DNA from: Strigops habroptila
Lineage: Eukaryota; Chordata; Aves; Psittaciformes; Psittacidae
Length of the DNA stretch: 64,000 bases
Assembly (NCBI RefSeq): GCF_004027225.2
Contig: NC_044279.2
Coordinates: forward strand, 52,786,744 to 52,850,743
Direction of reading: 5' to 3'
Below the pieces are notes generated by a model. It was not told the origin of the DNA. It saw nothing but the letters and a program-made list of their open reading frames with translations, and searched no databases. The position numbers and the translations under genes were made by a program. The stretch's first letter is position 1. Each line of letters starts with the position of its first letter. Positions 49,301 to 59,095 of this stretch are shown in pieces.

Positions 49301-52300
49301 TCCTCAATCCTGTGGCATGCAAAACTACCTCTCTCTTTCCCCTCCCAGGTCCCACCCTATCAGATGGAGACACAGAGGATCAAAATAAGGTCTGTGCACC
49401 TTAAATTCACCCCAAGCTCATGATTTCAGTGTGCTAGTGAGAAATCAGAACATGAGGCAACTTAACTCCTAACAGTCACCATGACTAATAATGTAATACA
49501 GACCCAATACAATTTCCTTTACCTCTTTATGACACAATCACAAAATAATGCCAGCTCTGGCTGAGGAATGCAAAGTCCTTGGTACACTCGCATCCACCAC
49601 CCCACACAAGTGCATGCTATATTCTAATTGAAGTTGTGCATACTTTAGCATGAATGAGAAACTTCCCCTGGGAAGCTATCGGCACCCATTTAATGAAATC
49701 TAAGACAGGCTCACTGTCTTTCCCATTACCTGCAACACACTTTGATCAGTGGGGCATAAACAAACACATAAACATCCCATCTCTCCCAAGTTCAATGAGA
49801 TACAGCAGAGTTCCTCTAGCTCAGCCTCACAGGCAGCTCTCAGTCATAACTTCTGACACTGCCCATCAAACTCACCTAAACAAGTTTATCAGACCTGGCA
49901 CAGAGCAAAATGCTCTGCTGTAAAAATAAGTATCATTACAGATAGTAACAAAGAAAGAGTACAATCACTGTAATTTGGGAAAACTAAGAGCAACAGGGGT
50001 GCTTGAAGGGGGAAGGATTGGGAGGCTACCAAGAAAGTGGGTGGAGATGTCTGTGGACCATGCCCAAGAGGGAGGGAAGAGCAAGAGCTCTCCTTCTTAG
50101 AATCTGCTTCCCAAATGCCCCCCATATGGAAAATGGGTCCTCAGTGTTACCTCTGCCAGACTGATGCACTTGAGGGACCCAACTTTCAGCACAAATGCTG
50201 ACTATTACTAAACCCAGCACCTTGCCTATTCCATGTGTGACAGTAGCTGGTCAGCACATTAGTGGACAGCCACAGGCACAAACTGAACAGCTTTTCCAAG
50301 TCCCTGGCTCAACAGGACAGAAGAACTGCAAGTAAGACAGAGAGCTAAGGACAAGACAAGTGAGATCCCACCCTTGCAGCAGGCTGAGGCAGTGGTCCTT
50401 GCCTAGGAGGGGCAGCAAAGCAGGAGGGTTTAACAACACAAGTCCCGCTACTGCTTTAGATCTGCCTTTGCTTGGTGGCAGATCCTGCAGCGCTGACAGT
50501 TGTATCTGGTTACAACTCACTGTCACAAGGCTGTTGAAGAACAGTGACACACATCTTGATGTGACAAATCTACTCTGTCACCCTTGGCCACACTTTACAC
50601 AGGACATATGACACAGATCACGGTAGATGGCTCCCAAGAAGCAATCACATTAAAGAAGGTGCAATTACAGCTATACCCACAGCATTACTGCTTTTGTCAT
50701 ACACGTGGGAAACACCCTGCACTCCAAACTTTTGGCTATTCCTGCTTTACTAGCATTTACCCTAACAGAAGGCGGTAAAGATGCACCCACAGGACCGCTG
50801 CTTTAAGTCTTGCTTCTAGTAACAGCTGTAGCTTATGGACAATTAAACATGATTGCGGTCACCTACAAATTTCAAGCTATCAGGTCCACAAAGGATAACT
50901 GTTGTCATCAGTAACTAATGTAGGCTGGAACAGGAACATACATGTTATGATACTAGGTGCTCTCCTTCCTTCAATTCCGCACTGCAGTCATTAAAAGAAG
51001 GATCTACAGAAGGCTTAGATTATAACTAGTGTTTTTCAAGGCAACCAAGAACTGTGCCTTCATCCCCAGACCTCATCCAGCAGAATCTCCAGTTCCAAAT
51101 TCTGGCAGTTTCCAGCAGTTTCTGCGTGTCTGAGGGTCATCTGTGCAACTGAGGTAAAACTAACTCCTCCCACCTCACAGACATACTCTCAGGATTAGTC
51201 AGGGAGTGGCTGCTCGGTGCACTGAATATGCAAAGCCCTGTTACAAACTCTGTATCTGATTGTAACCCTAAGCAAAGACTTATTTAAGCAATCCTTTCAC
51301 CAACAAATACATACTGACTGCTCAGTCTGTTCTTTCCTTCTGTGTTTGTTGCCTCTAAGCTCTTTGAGATAAAAAAGACAATCCCAAGAGATTTTGTGCT
51401 GCAGTTGTTTAGCATAAACAACAGACATATTTTTCACCCAAAGTAGTGTCCATAACTAGTTGTTTCAGCTCACCTGGACCAGTGTTACTCTGGGACCATA
51501 CTTCTTGTACTATAAGGATCTCACTGCCCAGTCAATGAAATCTCCTACCCCATAACCTCACGTGTCAGATACTCACAGTTGTCTGTTTCGCACTGTGCCC
51601 ACATTCAGATGAGACTCTCTCTGAAATTTCATCAATTTTATGAGCTCAGGACATAGAGCATTGGATGGTTTTTGCTACTCCTAAGCACAAAACTGTATCT
51701 CTTTACCAAACCATTCTTCAAAACCAAGTTGGTGTTCTTGCACATTGTGCAACTCAACGCTTGTGTATTTGGCACCTGCATCTGTTAGTACTTTTTACTA
51801 TTTAAATATTCTTCCAGTCTTTTTCCATTGTCACAACCAAACTTTACACAATGCCAAATTTTAAATTAACTTTTCAAAGGCAACATTCAGGTAAAACATA
51901 CTACATTTCAGGGCAGATTTTTTCATATTGCCTTGAGATTTCTGACCACGCCAGATTCTTTGCACATGCAATGCAGCACATCTCATCTTTTCTTGTCCTG
52001 TTCTTTTTTAAAGTCATTTTGCTATGACTCTCAGAAGCAGTCAATCCATTTTTCCCCTTTCACAGCCAGATGCCTATTTTCATGCCTTTGATATCACTGT
52101 TATTACACACAGCAGCTGAATAGGTAAAAATGATGCTGCATATAGAACGAAGGAAGAAGGGTTCTGGTATGCCTGATAACATCACTGGGCAACTCAGCTG
52201 TCATATTTTCTATACACACAGCTACAATTTTAGGCCGGTTTATATGGCCCTGACTCTCCCCTGTGACTGGTCAGAGCATACACTACTGGGACACAACTGG

Positions 52301-55300
52301 CATGCCTGGCCTTGCTCTTCCAGGATAAGGCACGTCTCACTGCTCCAGCATACGTCCAAATTGCTCATCTTCCTTTCTCTGCATCTCTCTGAGGCGAAAC
52401 AGCTCGGTTTACTCATTGTGCAGAGGCAGGAAGATAAGATGGGACTGCACAAGCTATGTCAGAAGACTGCCTTCGCAGACGGCACAAGACTTAGACCCAA
52501 ATGAGCAGTGTTGACCCTGTGCCTATAGGAACACCTTATAGGTTTCCCTTCAGTCCTCTCACATGCATCCCCTCTTCCCAGTGGTGCCCAGGGATGAGGA
52601 GGGAAGTGACAGTGACACATTTCCCATAATTCAGCATAGCACCAGATGTTGTTAAGAAATTACTGGGTGACTTGAGGGGTAAACCCGTCTCTTTCTATCA
52701 CTTACACATTTAGGAAACATGCCATGACCCATAACTTGCTATAGAAATAGGGATACTCCAACTTAACTTGTCTCCCCATCCTCTCTCTGCCCCGAGGTTT
52801 ATCACAGCGTAGAGCCTTGACAGGGTTGTGTGCTGTACTGCAGCTTACACAGTACTACCCCCACTGCCCATCCTGAGCATCTTCTTGCCTATACAACATG
52901 CCTTTCCAGGAGAAAAACACCTTTCATGAGGAGAGGTAGAGAAGGGAGAGAGAAGTGCATCATTCTAAAAACACCCATGAGATCCATCAGCTATACTGTA
53001 CTCAGTCTCAAGCCTTGATCAAGCTCCATGTGCGAAGTGAGTTACAGAAAGACAGAGATGCAGAGAGGCAACAAACAATGGGAAGAGTTATGTGAGCTAT
53101 ATTCAATACCAACAATCACGACCAAATCCTCACTGTTCTAAATACTGTGTGGTGAGACACTGTCCCTGCCCTGCAGGGCTGGCGGTATACTTGGAACATC
53201 TCTTCTCCTATAAATCCAGCAACAGAGGGGAAATAGATACACACTGCACCTACTCAACTTCACTGCTATCAACCTGACAGTCCTCACCTGTAAAAACAAA
53301 CAGTGATCTCAGAGTACTTCAGAAAGGAGACCAACTCAAATGTTGCAGCTAGATTACATTTCATAGGTATTGAATTACCCTCAGATGCCTGTACAATGGA
53401 ATACCTATAACAAAGTTTCTGCATCTGAACAGAAGCTCAGGGTTAATCCATGCCAAAAGGATTTTGCCAAGAGACTGGACCCACCAAAGACACAGCTACA
53501 GCATCAGAGCCTTACCAGGCACTGGTATGGCTATGGCATCCTTTCTTCTCCTACGACATGAAGTGTACCAGCAAAGCTATACTCTTTGCAGTGCACTTTT
53601 ACACAGTTCCTGCTAGCATCTCTTCACAGCACAGGAGCCTGTAGTAAAGGCATAAGGGCCCAGTTACTATTTATGCTATTCAAATAATATATGTAGGCAC
53701 TTCTGATCTTTACGCCTGTAAACTTTTATGAGCATAAAGCACACACACCATAAAGCTTACACGTGCTTAATTTTTTGTAGCTGCCAAGCAACGCTGTGGG
53801 CAAAGCATCTCCTTGCCACCTGTTCCCCCATGAGTGGTGCGTGTGTTGGTTTAATATTGATCTGGGCATCTATTTCTGTTACCAAATAAATATGCAAGTG
53901 CAGCCATTGCAGCCACCTTGTGGCAGCTGCGAAGAGCGCCCACGTCCAACAGTCACAGGTCTGCTTGTAACCAAGATTCGTGCCTTGTACCACATGTCCC
54001 CTGATTATCTCAGGGCTTCTGCGACCCAAATGAATTGTGCCTCGACATGACCAGGATACTAATCCCCTCCCCTCTGCAAGGGTGTATTTTGGATCCATAA
54101 ACTCTACTGTTGGATCCATCCACGAAGCAGCAGCCATTCCTCACCTCTCCTTCTCCAGTCACAGCCTGTGCTAGGCTGGGTCTGCTTACCTGTGTGTGAC
54201 TCTGCTCTTCCCACAGGTGCCATGTGCAGGGAACTGCCAAGCTTGTGGATCCCACCAGGCACCACCTCAGCATGACCCAGGTGAGGATTTTGTGTACCAT
54301 CATCAGTAACAACTCCAGTGCTGAATGCATTCTGAGCACCAGCAAGGCCACAGGCAGCGGACCTCACATGCTGAGCACCTGCGTGCAGCTAGACATTCAA
54401 TTTGAGACTACAAAGAGGTATTTTGACATCTGAATGTCACACACCTCTATGTGACTTACTGCAAATAGGATACATTCTCAGGAAGCTAATTTATGGCCGG
54501 TTCTGCTTTAATGCAGTATTCTCTGAGCAGCAGGTTCATATGCTTCCTCCCACTTCAGTTCACTTCGTGTATACTATCCAATTACGGTTTCTATAGCCAC
54601 TCCTCAACCTCTCCTAGCATCAGAACACCCTTTATTTTGTATACATTTACATATGTGTCTATTCACATATGCACATTTGTACACATGTAATCACCTTCCC
54701 CCCTTCTAAATTTTTCCCACTATCAAAACCCAATAGCCCTTTCCCTGACCTTGCACTGAACTTGTACTGAAGTCATGGGAATTTCTTCTTTGACTTCATC
54801 TAGCTGTAATCCAACCCCCAAACCATGACCTCAGAATGAGTCTCCACCACAGGTCCCCAGCAGTGTTCAGCATGGCACTTGAAGGAATAGTGTTTAAAAC
54901 AATAGATGGGCAATGGATTTTGTCCCAGCAAACTAATTCCACTAGAAAAGCAAGAAATCTGGAGTTACTTGCTAATGGAAGCAACAAGATTAACAAAGCT
55001 TTCCCAAAAGGGTACTCCACCTTGCTCCGGCACTGAAAACCACCAAGAACCTCACATCTGGAACTTGCAACTTTTCTGCAGTGGTGAACTTTTCATAGGT
55101 TCACAGCCAAGGGACAGACCTCCTTTGTACATTAAATGCTGTTTACCACACAAAGTCTAACTCCAACACACATTTCTTGACAAAGACATAAATGCAGCTG
55201 ACCTAAACCCAGTCTTGGCTAAACTGAGTTCTCCCAAGTCACTCAACAGAGTCAAGGAGGGCTACTGAGCACATCAAGGCAGCTATTCTCACATACGTGC

Positions 55301-58300
55301 TGCAATGGGAAAGTGAAAAAAATACATTAGCTTCCATCAAGATTTAAGGTAAGGTGTCCTTGTGACAATTCCTGTGTCCCAAGCCTTAGTTTCACAGGCT
55401 CTTCAGCTTGCCAAATGGAGTTCCATCCTCTGCCTTTATTCCCAGCCCAACTGTCCTTTCTCTTCTGGCGGTATAGGCATGTGTGTGGTCTCACAACGAA
55501 CCAGAGCAGGGAACTGATGTGGATGAGAACAGGTAGGCATGATGGCTTCTTACAACAGCAGTGCCAGCTGAGAGGATTTGTGCAACCACAGCCTGTTTAT
55601 CCGAGCGCAGAAGTGTAGGAACTAAATGTATTACTCCCTCTTGCATCCAATCCTGCACAGGCACGGAGCTGCTCCTGAAAGAGGTAGTCCCTCTCGACGT
55701 TACTCATGCCCAGTGGCATGCTACCCTTCTGCATCAGACCTAGCACCATCTGGCCACAGAGCAGGCTGATCCAACTTCCAGATCACAGTTTTTGTTTAGG
55801 AAAGTGGGTTAATTTTCAGTTGGAGCAGTGATTGAACTGATCTGAGGCCACTTGGTCACTAGATCTGATCCAAGGGAAGCAGCAGGAGCTTGCAGTCAGG
55901 ACTGGATGAGAACTGATTGGTCCTTCAGCAGCAGCCTGTAGTTACGCTGGATTAACCATCATGTGAAGCCATACTCCAAGCAACACAAGTTATTCAATTA
56001 CATTTCTCTGAAAGCTCTGTCCGCGCACAGACACCACAGCCAGGCACACTTAACTGCTGCTCTAAATCATACCAGTGACCCTGTGACTACAGCTCTTCCG
56101 AGAAGCAAGAGGTTAACACAGGTAACAACTCTAAGCTGGCGGTACAATAGGCCACCTTTTTGCCGGAATGTGTCATCCTGGCAGCAACAGGCTCTGTAAT
56201 CTGGCATGAAAATTTGTAGCAAGACTTTGTGGTTAGGAACCAGGCTGGACAGATGGAGATAAGAAATTAGCGAGGGTAATCAGCCATTGGAATAATTTAC
56301 CTGGGGAACCAGTGCAGTCTATCACTTGGTATCTTGAAATCAAGACTGGGTACTTTTCTAATAGAATTTTGGATTCGATGCTGTGATAACCAGCTGGGAA
56401 TGTAAATACCTGCTAGGGGTCAGAATAAGGCATCTGTCCCCAAATGGCTGATACTATGAACATCAACTGTTCGTCTCACAGAAAAGGGAAACAATTTCTC
56501 CCTGTACAGCCCAAGTGCCTAAACAATAGAGCGCAACTACACTTGCACTGAAGTCACTTCTAAGTACTTCATTAAAAGATAGAACAGGAGTTCAGCGAGG
56601 AGCTGCAAAGCTGAAAGGAATTACAGAACTTACCAGGCATGACTACAGAAATAAGCTAGCTATGTATAATTTAGCTAAACAGTAACCAAGCAGCCAACAT
56701 CAAACTGGAAAGATACCAGATGACAGAAAGCATGGTAAGTCTTAGAATCAAATATTCTCAGAAAAAAGTCTGATTCCAATTATGAATTTGAAATCCCTTG
56801 CAGGCTGTTTCTTGAATTTTGTCTGGGATAACCATGGAGAGAGAATGTAACTTACATGAATACAAACTAATTAAATAAAACAGCCCACTTTAAACCAGAT
56901 TCCAAAGTAGAGTATGTTAAAAAAAAAAAAAAAAAAGTTTGGCTCTACCTCTAGAAAGCACTTGAAACAAGTGAACTGTAAGATTAAGAGTCAATAGAAC
57001 AAGATTAAGAACGCCTATCTAAAGTTAACAGGATGAAATAATAAAGAAAAAAGGTCCCAGGGAACAGACTCTTCCCAGCGAAATCTCCCAGGATGCACAA
57101 GAGGTTCCCAGAGGAAGTACTTGGGTCCCACTATTTCAGACAGCAGGAACAGGGGGCTTCGGCAAGAGCACCAGCCTCAAGCCTGGCTGCCTGCTGTCAC
57201 TTGCAATTACACTGTATAACCTCACTCACAGACTTACAAGATCACTAGGCTACTGTACAGACAGTTCAATGCTACCCTCAACTGAGAGTTGGCAAAATGA
57301 GGTTCTACACAGAAGCCAGCTGAGCTGTTCCCAATATTAACAGTAACTGAGAATTAAGAATTCCCATTCAGTACAACTTCATGTCTGATTTGCAGATGCC
57401 TCCTCCTCAACCAATTCAGTTGCAGTTCTGAAATCTAGGTCACCCATACATTATTCCTCCAAACCAAGCCAACTCCCTCCTGTGCAACCCTTTAAAAGGA
57501 TCTCTGCCCTTATCCAAGCCATCTCCAACAAGCCATTTAGGGTACGAGAAAGTCCAAAGCACCAGAGAATCAGGTCACAAAACTTTAACATGTTACAGAT
57601 GTGGTTTGGTCAGAGAGAACGAGGCACGCAGCTCAAGGAGAAGCCAACAGCATCCCCATCCAGCAGCTCCAGACTTGGCAAAGTCTGCAACAAGTCAACA
57701 CAGATTAGTTGAGCTCAGATCTCCTTCCCTGGCCCTGTATTCCCTACCAGGGTTAATCCAGGTCTTATCCAACCTCTGGGAATAGAGGAAGCACCAAGCG
57801 CTAGGATGACACGGGTGCTGGGGGGAGGATGGGTCAAGGCCAGAGCCGTGGGAGCTCACGAGCCCCCGGCAGCACGTTGTCTGGAGCGCTGAAGTTGCCA
57901 CCAGACCTGCTGCAGTGGCGGAGGCTCCTAAGAGGCTGCGGGAAGGCGATGGGAAGCGACTCTCTCTCCTTTCGTTCCCCTGCCTTCCCTCCGTGACAGG
58001 CCATAAAAGTCACGAGGCGCCAGCCAGCAGAGCAAGGAGGAAAACAACACGGTGTCCAGAGTTCAAGCGCTGCCCCGGGACTCCCGGAGCTGCACCCTGG
58101 CGAGCACCGTGGGACCTCGCTCCGGCGTGGGAGGCACCATTTCTGCGGGAAGAGGCTCCGGCTCCTGGCAGCTGCGCCTGGGACCGGGCCTGTGCGCCGA
58201 GCCCTACCTGCTGCCGGCAACAGGAGGAGCGGGGTGGGGAACGGGCGCTGCCGTCCCGCACAGGCCGCCGCGAACGCTGCGACCCCCCCGGGGCCTGCCC

Positions 58301-58900
58301 GGGGCCGGCGGGAGACGCCGCCGCCGCCGCCGTTGCCCCCCCTCTCTCCGGAGGCACCGTCCCGCCGGGGCTCACGCAGCGCCCCGCCGGCGGGAGCGGC
58401 TCCCCGGGGCCCGACGGCGGCCCTCCCCGCGCACCCACACCTGTGCGCCGCGGGCCCTGCCCCGCAGAGGAGCGCAGCAGGCCCGCCGCGGGAGGGGCGA
58501 GCGCTCCCGTCCTCGGAGATCCCTCCGCCCTGTCCCCCTCGGGTCCTAAAATGGTGGGCCGCCCAACCCTCCGCTCCCCCAGCCTGCCCGCCGCCACGGC
58601 TGGAGGGGACCAGCCGCCCCTGCGGCCCGGGCCGGGCTCCGCGGGGATCCGGCGCCAGGCCCGCGCCTCACCCCGCCTCTCCCGGGAACACGGCAGCGCC
58701 GCTCCCGCCGGGCCGGGCCGCGCCGCCCCCGCCGGCCGCCCTTACCTGCGCCGAGCTCACATCGCCGTGCCGGGGCCAGCGCTGCTGCCGCTGCCGCTGC
58801 CGCCGCCCCCCCTGCTCTCGGCAGCCGGCCGCCGTCTCCCCGCCGCCCGCGGGGCCGCAGGTATGTCATGAGTGCCGAGGCTCCCAGGTGAGCCGGGCAC
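25206..58900 (-). CDS. ARHGEF5: ARHGEF5 (TIM) Rho guanine-nucleotide exchange factor (whole gene model)
   Basis: ARHGEF5 catalyses GDP release from Rho-family GTPases such as RhoA and acts downstream of Src in podosome and actin control (family knowledge). The coding model starts at ATG 39708 and joins 14 coding exons to TAA at 25206. All junctions are GT-AG with matching phases and give 1732 aa, against about 1597 in human. The tail carries a DH domain (about 1315-1515), a PH domain (about 1530-1645) and an SH3 domain (about 1650-1712). The start MESEE parallels human MEAEE, and LEKSSSWP and RQGLKR are conserved just before the DH region. With one 5' UTR exon this totals 15 exons, the number I recall for human. 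A giant acidic N-terminal exon separates it from NGEF, ARHGEF16, ARHGEF19 and ARHGEF26. Confidence 0.93.
25642..25746 (-). CDS. ARHGEF5: ARHGEF5 exon: SH3 first half
   Basis: This 105-base exon (acceptor CCCTTTAG, donor GTGAGC) reads APQVQCIKTYKARENDELAL... to QYSNDG. It holds the SH3 ALYDY-like strand (CIKTYKAREND) and the acidic RT-loop. It enters and leaves in phase 1. Confidence 0.95.
26061..26131 (-). CDS. ARHGEF5: ARHGEF5 exon: end of PH domain
   Basis: This 71-base exon reads SEKLRWISALAPPRGELDLL. It has the C-terminal PH helix with its invariant tryptophan (RWISAL). The acceptor is GTCTTCCAG and the donor is GTGAGA. Confidence 0.93.
26544..26705 (-). CDS. ARHGEF5: ARHGEF5 exon: central PH domain
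   Basis: This 162-base exon reads GGRFVVFDHAAFSDVRGEKC, then EMKLHG and a strand pair ending FLFRTET, covering the middle PH strands. The acceptor is TTACCTGCAG and the donor is GTAAGA. Confidence 0.95.
27354..27508 (-). CDS. ARHGEF5: ARHGEF5 exon: DH-PH linker and start of PH domain
   Basis: This 155-base exon reads IFPLISQSRRLVKCGELTAL through TRPIYLHLFNDCLLLSRPK. LVKCGEL and the LFNDCLLLSR strand are PH hallmarks of this GEF subfamily. The acceptor is GCCTTGTAG and the donor is the near-consensus GTGAGT. Confidence 0.95.
27836..27925 (-). CDS. ARHGEF5: ARHGEF5 exon: end of DH domain
   Basis: This 90-base, phase 0-0 exon reads LIKDCNENVQRMKSTEELIY then LSQKIEFECK, the last DH helix running toward PH. 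The acceptor is TCCTCTGCAG and the donor is GTGAGC. Confidence 0.95.
28488..28640 (-). mobile_element. CR1 fragment beside an ARHGEF5 splice donor
   Basis: Reads AATGCACCTCAGGATGCTGT, TTGGCCGCTGTGGCTGCC, then CCCCCAGATCCCTTTCTGCT. This is the inverse of CR1 internal sequence. On the gene's strand the element lies in sense, starting about 20 bases inside the intron after the exon at 28657. Its outer boundary is diffuse. Confidence 0.8.
28657..28731 (-). CDS. ARHGEF5: ARHGEF5 exon: DH domain
   Basis: This 75-base, phase 0-0 exon reads NILKRTRPGSEEEVQATQAY then DALEK. The acceptor is TTCTTACACAG and the donor is GTAAGG. An antisense-aligned CR1 fragment ends only about 20 bases beyond the donor. 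Confidence 0.95.
28732..29615 (-). other. ARHGEF5: ARHGEF5 intron in the DH region
   Basis: Non-coding, GT-AG. No repeat or alternative exon is recognised. Confidence 0.6.
29616..29745 (-). CDS. ARHGEF5: ARHGEF5 exon: DH catalytic core
   Basis: This 130-base exon reads NGNAGFQQVLERLESDPVCQ then RLSLKSFLILPFQRITRLKL. LKSFLILPFQRITRL is the conserved DH helix that contacts the GTPase switch regions. The acceptor is CTCCCACAG and the donor is GTAACT. Confidence 0.96.
29746..31114 (-). other. ARHGEF5: ARHGEF5 intron (about 1.4 kb)
   Basis: Non-coding, between two DH-encoding exons. Nothing is recognised. Confidence 0.6.
31115..31267 (-). CDS. ARHGEF5: ARHGEF5 exon: DH domain
   Basis: This 153-base exon reads FLFDLEEKFEEDMFTFHVCD, then VALKHAPEFRRVYLPYVTNQ and TYQEQTFQRLL. 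APEFRRVYLPYVTNQ is typical of the TIM/ephexin GEFs. The acceptor is TGTGCTGCAG and the donor is GTAAGT. Confidence 0.96.
31268..32161 (-). other. ARHGEF5: ARHGEF5 intron inside the DH domain
   Basis: Non-coding, GT-AG. A T-rich run near 31740-31765 is the only low-complexity feature. Confidence 0.6.
32162..32322 (-). CDS. ARHGEF5: ARHGEF5 exon: start of DH domain
   Basis: This 161-base exon reads AKFELIMSEASYLRSLNVAV then DHFQRSAELQ... and ends RLQDVRDVSA. ELI.SEASYLRSL is DH conserved region 1, with the glutamate that interacts with the GTPase switch I. The acceptor is CTCTCAAG and the donor is GTGAGA. Confidence 0.96.
32323..33252 (-). other. ARHGEF5: ARHGEF5 intron upstream of the DH domain
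   Basis: Non-coding. It contains a C11 run at 32573-32583 followed by a pyrimidine-rich region. No exon is recognised. Confidence 0.6.
32573..32583 (+). repeat. C11 homopolymer
   Basis: Eleven consecutive C, equal to G11 on the transcribed sense strand of an ARHGEF5 intron. Confidence 0.9.
33253..33515 (-). CDS. ARHGEF5: ARHGEF5 exon: pre-DH regulatory segment
   Basis: This 263-base exon reads RLLYQEYSDVVLNKAIQSQK, then a serine-rich stretch (SFPSSPRLRRKVLSPQ) and SLWQDIPMIRGS, ending DEQKLQE. LYQEYSDVVLN and LWQ-IP are the TIM-family autoinhibitory helix region, whose tyrosines are Src-family targets in relatives (family knowledge). The acceptor is CTTCACAG and the donor is GTAATG. Confidence 0.95.
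33821..33885 (-). CDS. ARHGEF5: ARHGEF5 small exon before the regulatory helix
   Basis: This 65-base exon reads EKKPADAMENFKRRHSKLIN, a basic linker. Human ARHGEF5 has a comparable EKKPKEVMGGFSRRCSKLIN segment. The acceptor is CTCTGACAG and the donor is GTAAGT. Confidence 0.93.
34248..34308 (-). CDS. ARHGEF5: ARHGEF5 small linker exon
   Basis: This 61-base exon reads EEAHKAHREPPVSSETVIL and is bounded by TTCCTTCAG and GTAAGT. It joins the giant exon (phase 1) to the EKKPADAM exon (phase 2) with the frame kept. It is less conserved than its neighbours. Confidence 0.85.
34309..36155 (-). other. ARHGEF5: ARHGEF5 intron after the giant exon (about 1.8 kb)
   Basis: Non-coding. One exon-like segment at 34734-34811 does not fit the reading frame (see the rejected list). 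Confidence 0.6.
36156..39708 (-). CDS. ARHGEF5: ARHGEF5 giant exon: N-terminal 1184 residues
   Basis: One uninterrupted 3553-base exon encodes the start MESEETSEGG and a long, probably disordered, acidic region. It has a Q/E/K-rich stretch near residue 416 (NEQEQQQREELKLE), a proline/glutamine-rich stretch near 840-900, SH3-ligand-like SPPSPPTTRR near 1055, and the conserved LEKSSSWP (about 1133) and RQGLKRMSVPPDILQ at its end. The donor GTGAGT follows in phase 1. I chose ATG 39708 because it matches the mammalian MEAEE start. The frame stays open three or more codons upstream to the acceptor at 39724. Confidence 0.94.
39708..39719 (-). promoter_or_regulatory. Minimal uORF overlapping the ARHGEF5 start
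   Basis: Just inside the giant exon the minus strand reads ATGTGTCACTGATGG. ATG-TGT-CAC-TGA is a four-codon uORF whose stop shares its last base with the main ATG (TGATG). Such overlaps can permit termination-reinitiation. The sequence is certain; the function is inferred. Confidence 0.6.
39831..39848 (+). repeat. (CCAA)n short tandem repeat
   Basis: About four and a half CCAA units in ARHGEF5 intron 1, roughly 110 bases from the giant exon acceptor. Confidence 0.9.
40447..40460 (+). repeat. G14 homopolymer
   Basis: Fourteen consecutive G on the plus strand, inside ARHGEF5 intron 1, flanked by A/T-rich DNA. Confidence 0.9.
43716..44078 (+). mobile_element. CR1 LINE 3'-end copy
   Basis: Reads GCCTGGAGAGGACAAG, AGGAAGAAGTTCTTTACAGT, CCTTGGGCGACGTGGTCTAG, GGAACTAGATGATCTTAAGG and a GATTCTATA tail. 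It spans about 360 bases of CR1 through the 3' end. The 91-codon ORF inside (43718-43993) is a CR1 remnant rather than a gene. Confidence 0.93.
45094..45122 (+). repeat. Short tandem duplication (about 15 bp unit)
   Basis: CTAATGATTCACTC is followed directly by CTAATGATTCACTA, two copies in ARHGEF5 intron 1. Confidence 0.8.
45358..45405 (+). repeat. Short tandem duplication (about 24 bp unit)
   Basis: AAGCAGAGCTTAAGTTTTA appears twice in a row, separated by CACTTC. A recent small duplication. Confidence 0.85.
48766..48830. repeat. A-rich tract with facing T-run (weak inverted repeat)
   Basis: A 33-base A/G tract (48766-48798) is followed 20 bases later by T12, so the two arms could pair. 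It lies in ARHGEF5 intron 1. It is probably a low-complexity or retroposon-tail remnant. Confidence 0.6.
56240..56450 (+). mobile_element. Ancient CR1/L3-like fragment
   Basis: ATTGGAATAATTTACCTGGG, ATCACTTGGTATCTTGAAAT, CAAGACTGGGTACTTTTCTA and GGGGTCAG follow the old amniote CR1 pattern (GGAACAAATTACC / TCACTTGAAATCTT / CAAGACTGGATGCCTTTCTA / GAGGTCAG). It is much more diverged than the avian CR1 tails nearby. Confidence 0.6.
56919..56936 (+). repeat. A18 homopolymer
   Basis: Eighteen consecutive A in ARHGEF5 intron 1. No SINE body was recognised upstream of it. Confidence 0.85.
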
Positions 58901-59095
58901 ACCTACAGGAAGGCAGGCGGGCCGCCCTGATTGGCGTGCGGGGCGAGCCCGGCCGGCAGCGGGCTGCGCTCCGACGGCGCGGGGCAGGGCGAAGCCGCCG
59001 CCGCTGAAGGGCCAGAGCGGGACGCGGCGGCGGCTCCGGCCCGTTGTCCCCGGGCTCTGTCGCCGGCTGGGCACAGCCCTCCGCGCCCCCTGACC
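57930..59095. promoter_or_regulatory. ARHGEF5: CpG island, probable ARHGEF5 promoter
   Basis: Very dense CpG over about 1.1 kb, with (GCC)n tracts near 58315-58334 and 58791-58812. A strong minus-strand donor (GCGCAG then GTAAGG at 58745) suits a 5' UTR exon for ARHGEF5, whose coding start is 19 kb downstream. On the plus strand, donors CGCAG|GTATGT (58860) and CCCAG|GTGAGC (58887) suggest the island may be bidirectional. The long plus-strand ORF 57915-58871 (318 codons) is explained by GC content. Confidence 0.75.
58746..58900 (-). other. ARHGEF5: Candidate ARHGEF5 5' UTR exon 1
   Basis: The minus strand ends an exon-like GC-rich segment at 58746 with a near-perfect donor (CAG|GTAAGG). It contains a start-stop ATGTGA at 58762-58757 and an alanine-rich open frame (MTYLRPRG...) that would run into the ARHGEF5 start region out of frame and stop there. 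So the exon is non-coding for ARHGEF5. The upstream limit is unknown and is set arbitrarily here. Confidence 0.45.

Larger units (their letters stand above)
39724..58745 (-). other. ARHGEF5: ARHGEF5 intron 1 (about 19 kb)
   Basis: This lies between the probable 5' UTR exon and the giant exon. It holds the (CCAA)n, G14 and A-rich tracts, a CR1 copy at 43.7-44.1 kb, an ancient CR1-like piece near 56.3 kb and a GC-richer patch at 43.3-43.65 kb. I find no convincing gene inside it. Other ORFs are short and lack signatures. Confidence 0.55.

Noticed and set aside
53140-53290. Possible MIR or L2 fragment (CACTGTCCCTGCCCTGCAGG)
   Set aside because: Only one short block resembles a repeat consensus, so it is too weak to call.
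57915-58871. 318-codon plus-strand ORF and overlapping ORFs on both strands in the CpG island
   Set aside because: Five of the six frames stay open because the DNA is over 70 percent GC with few stop codons. The product is low-complexity Pro/Ala/Arg with no domain and no matching splice pattern.
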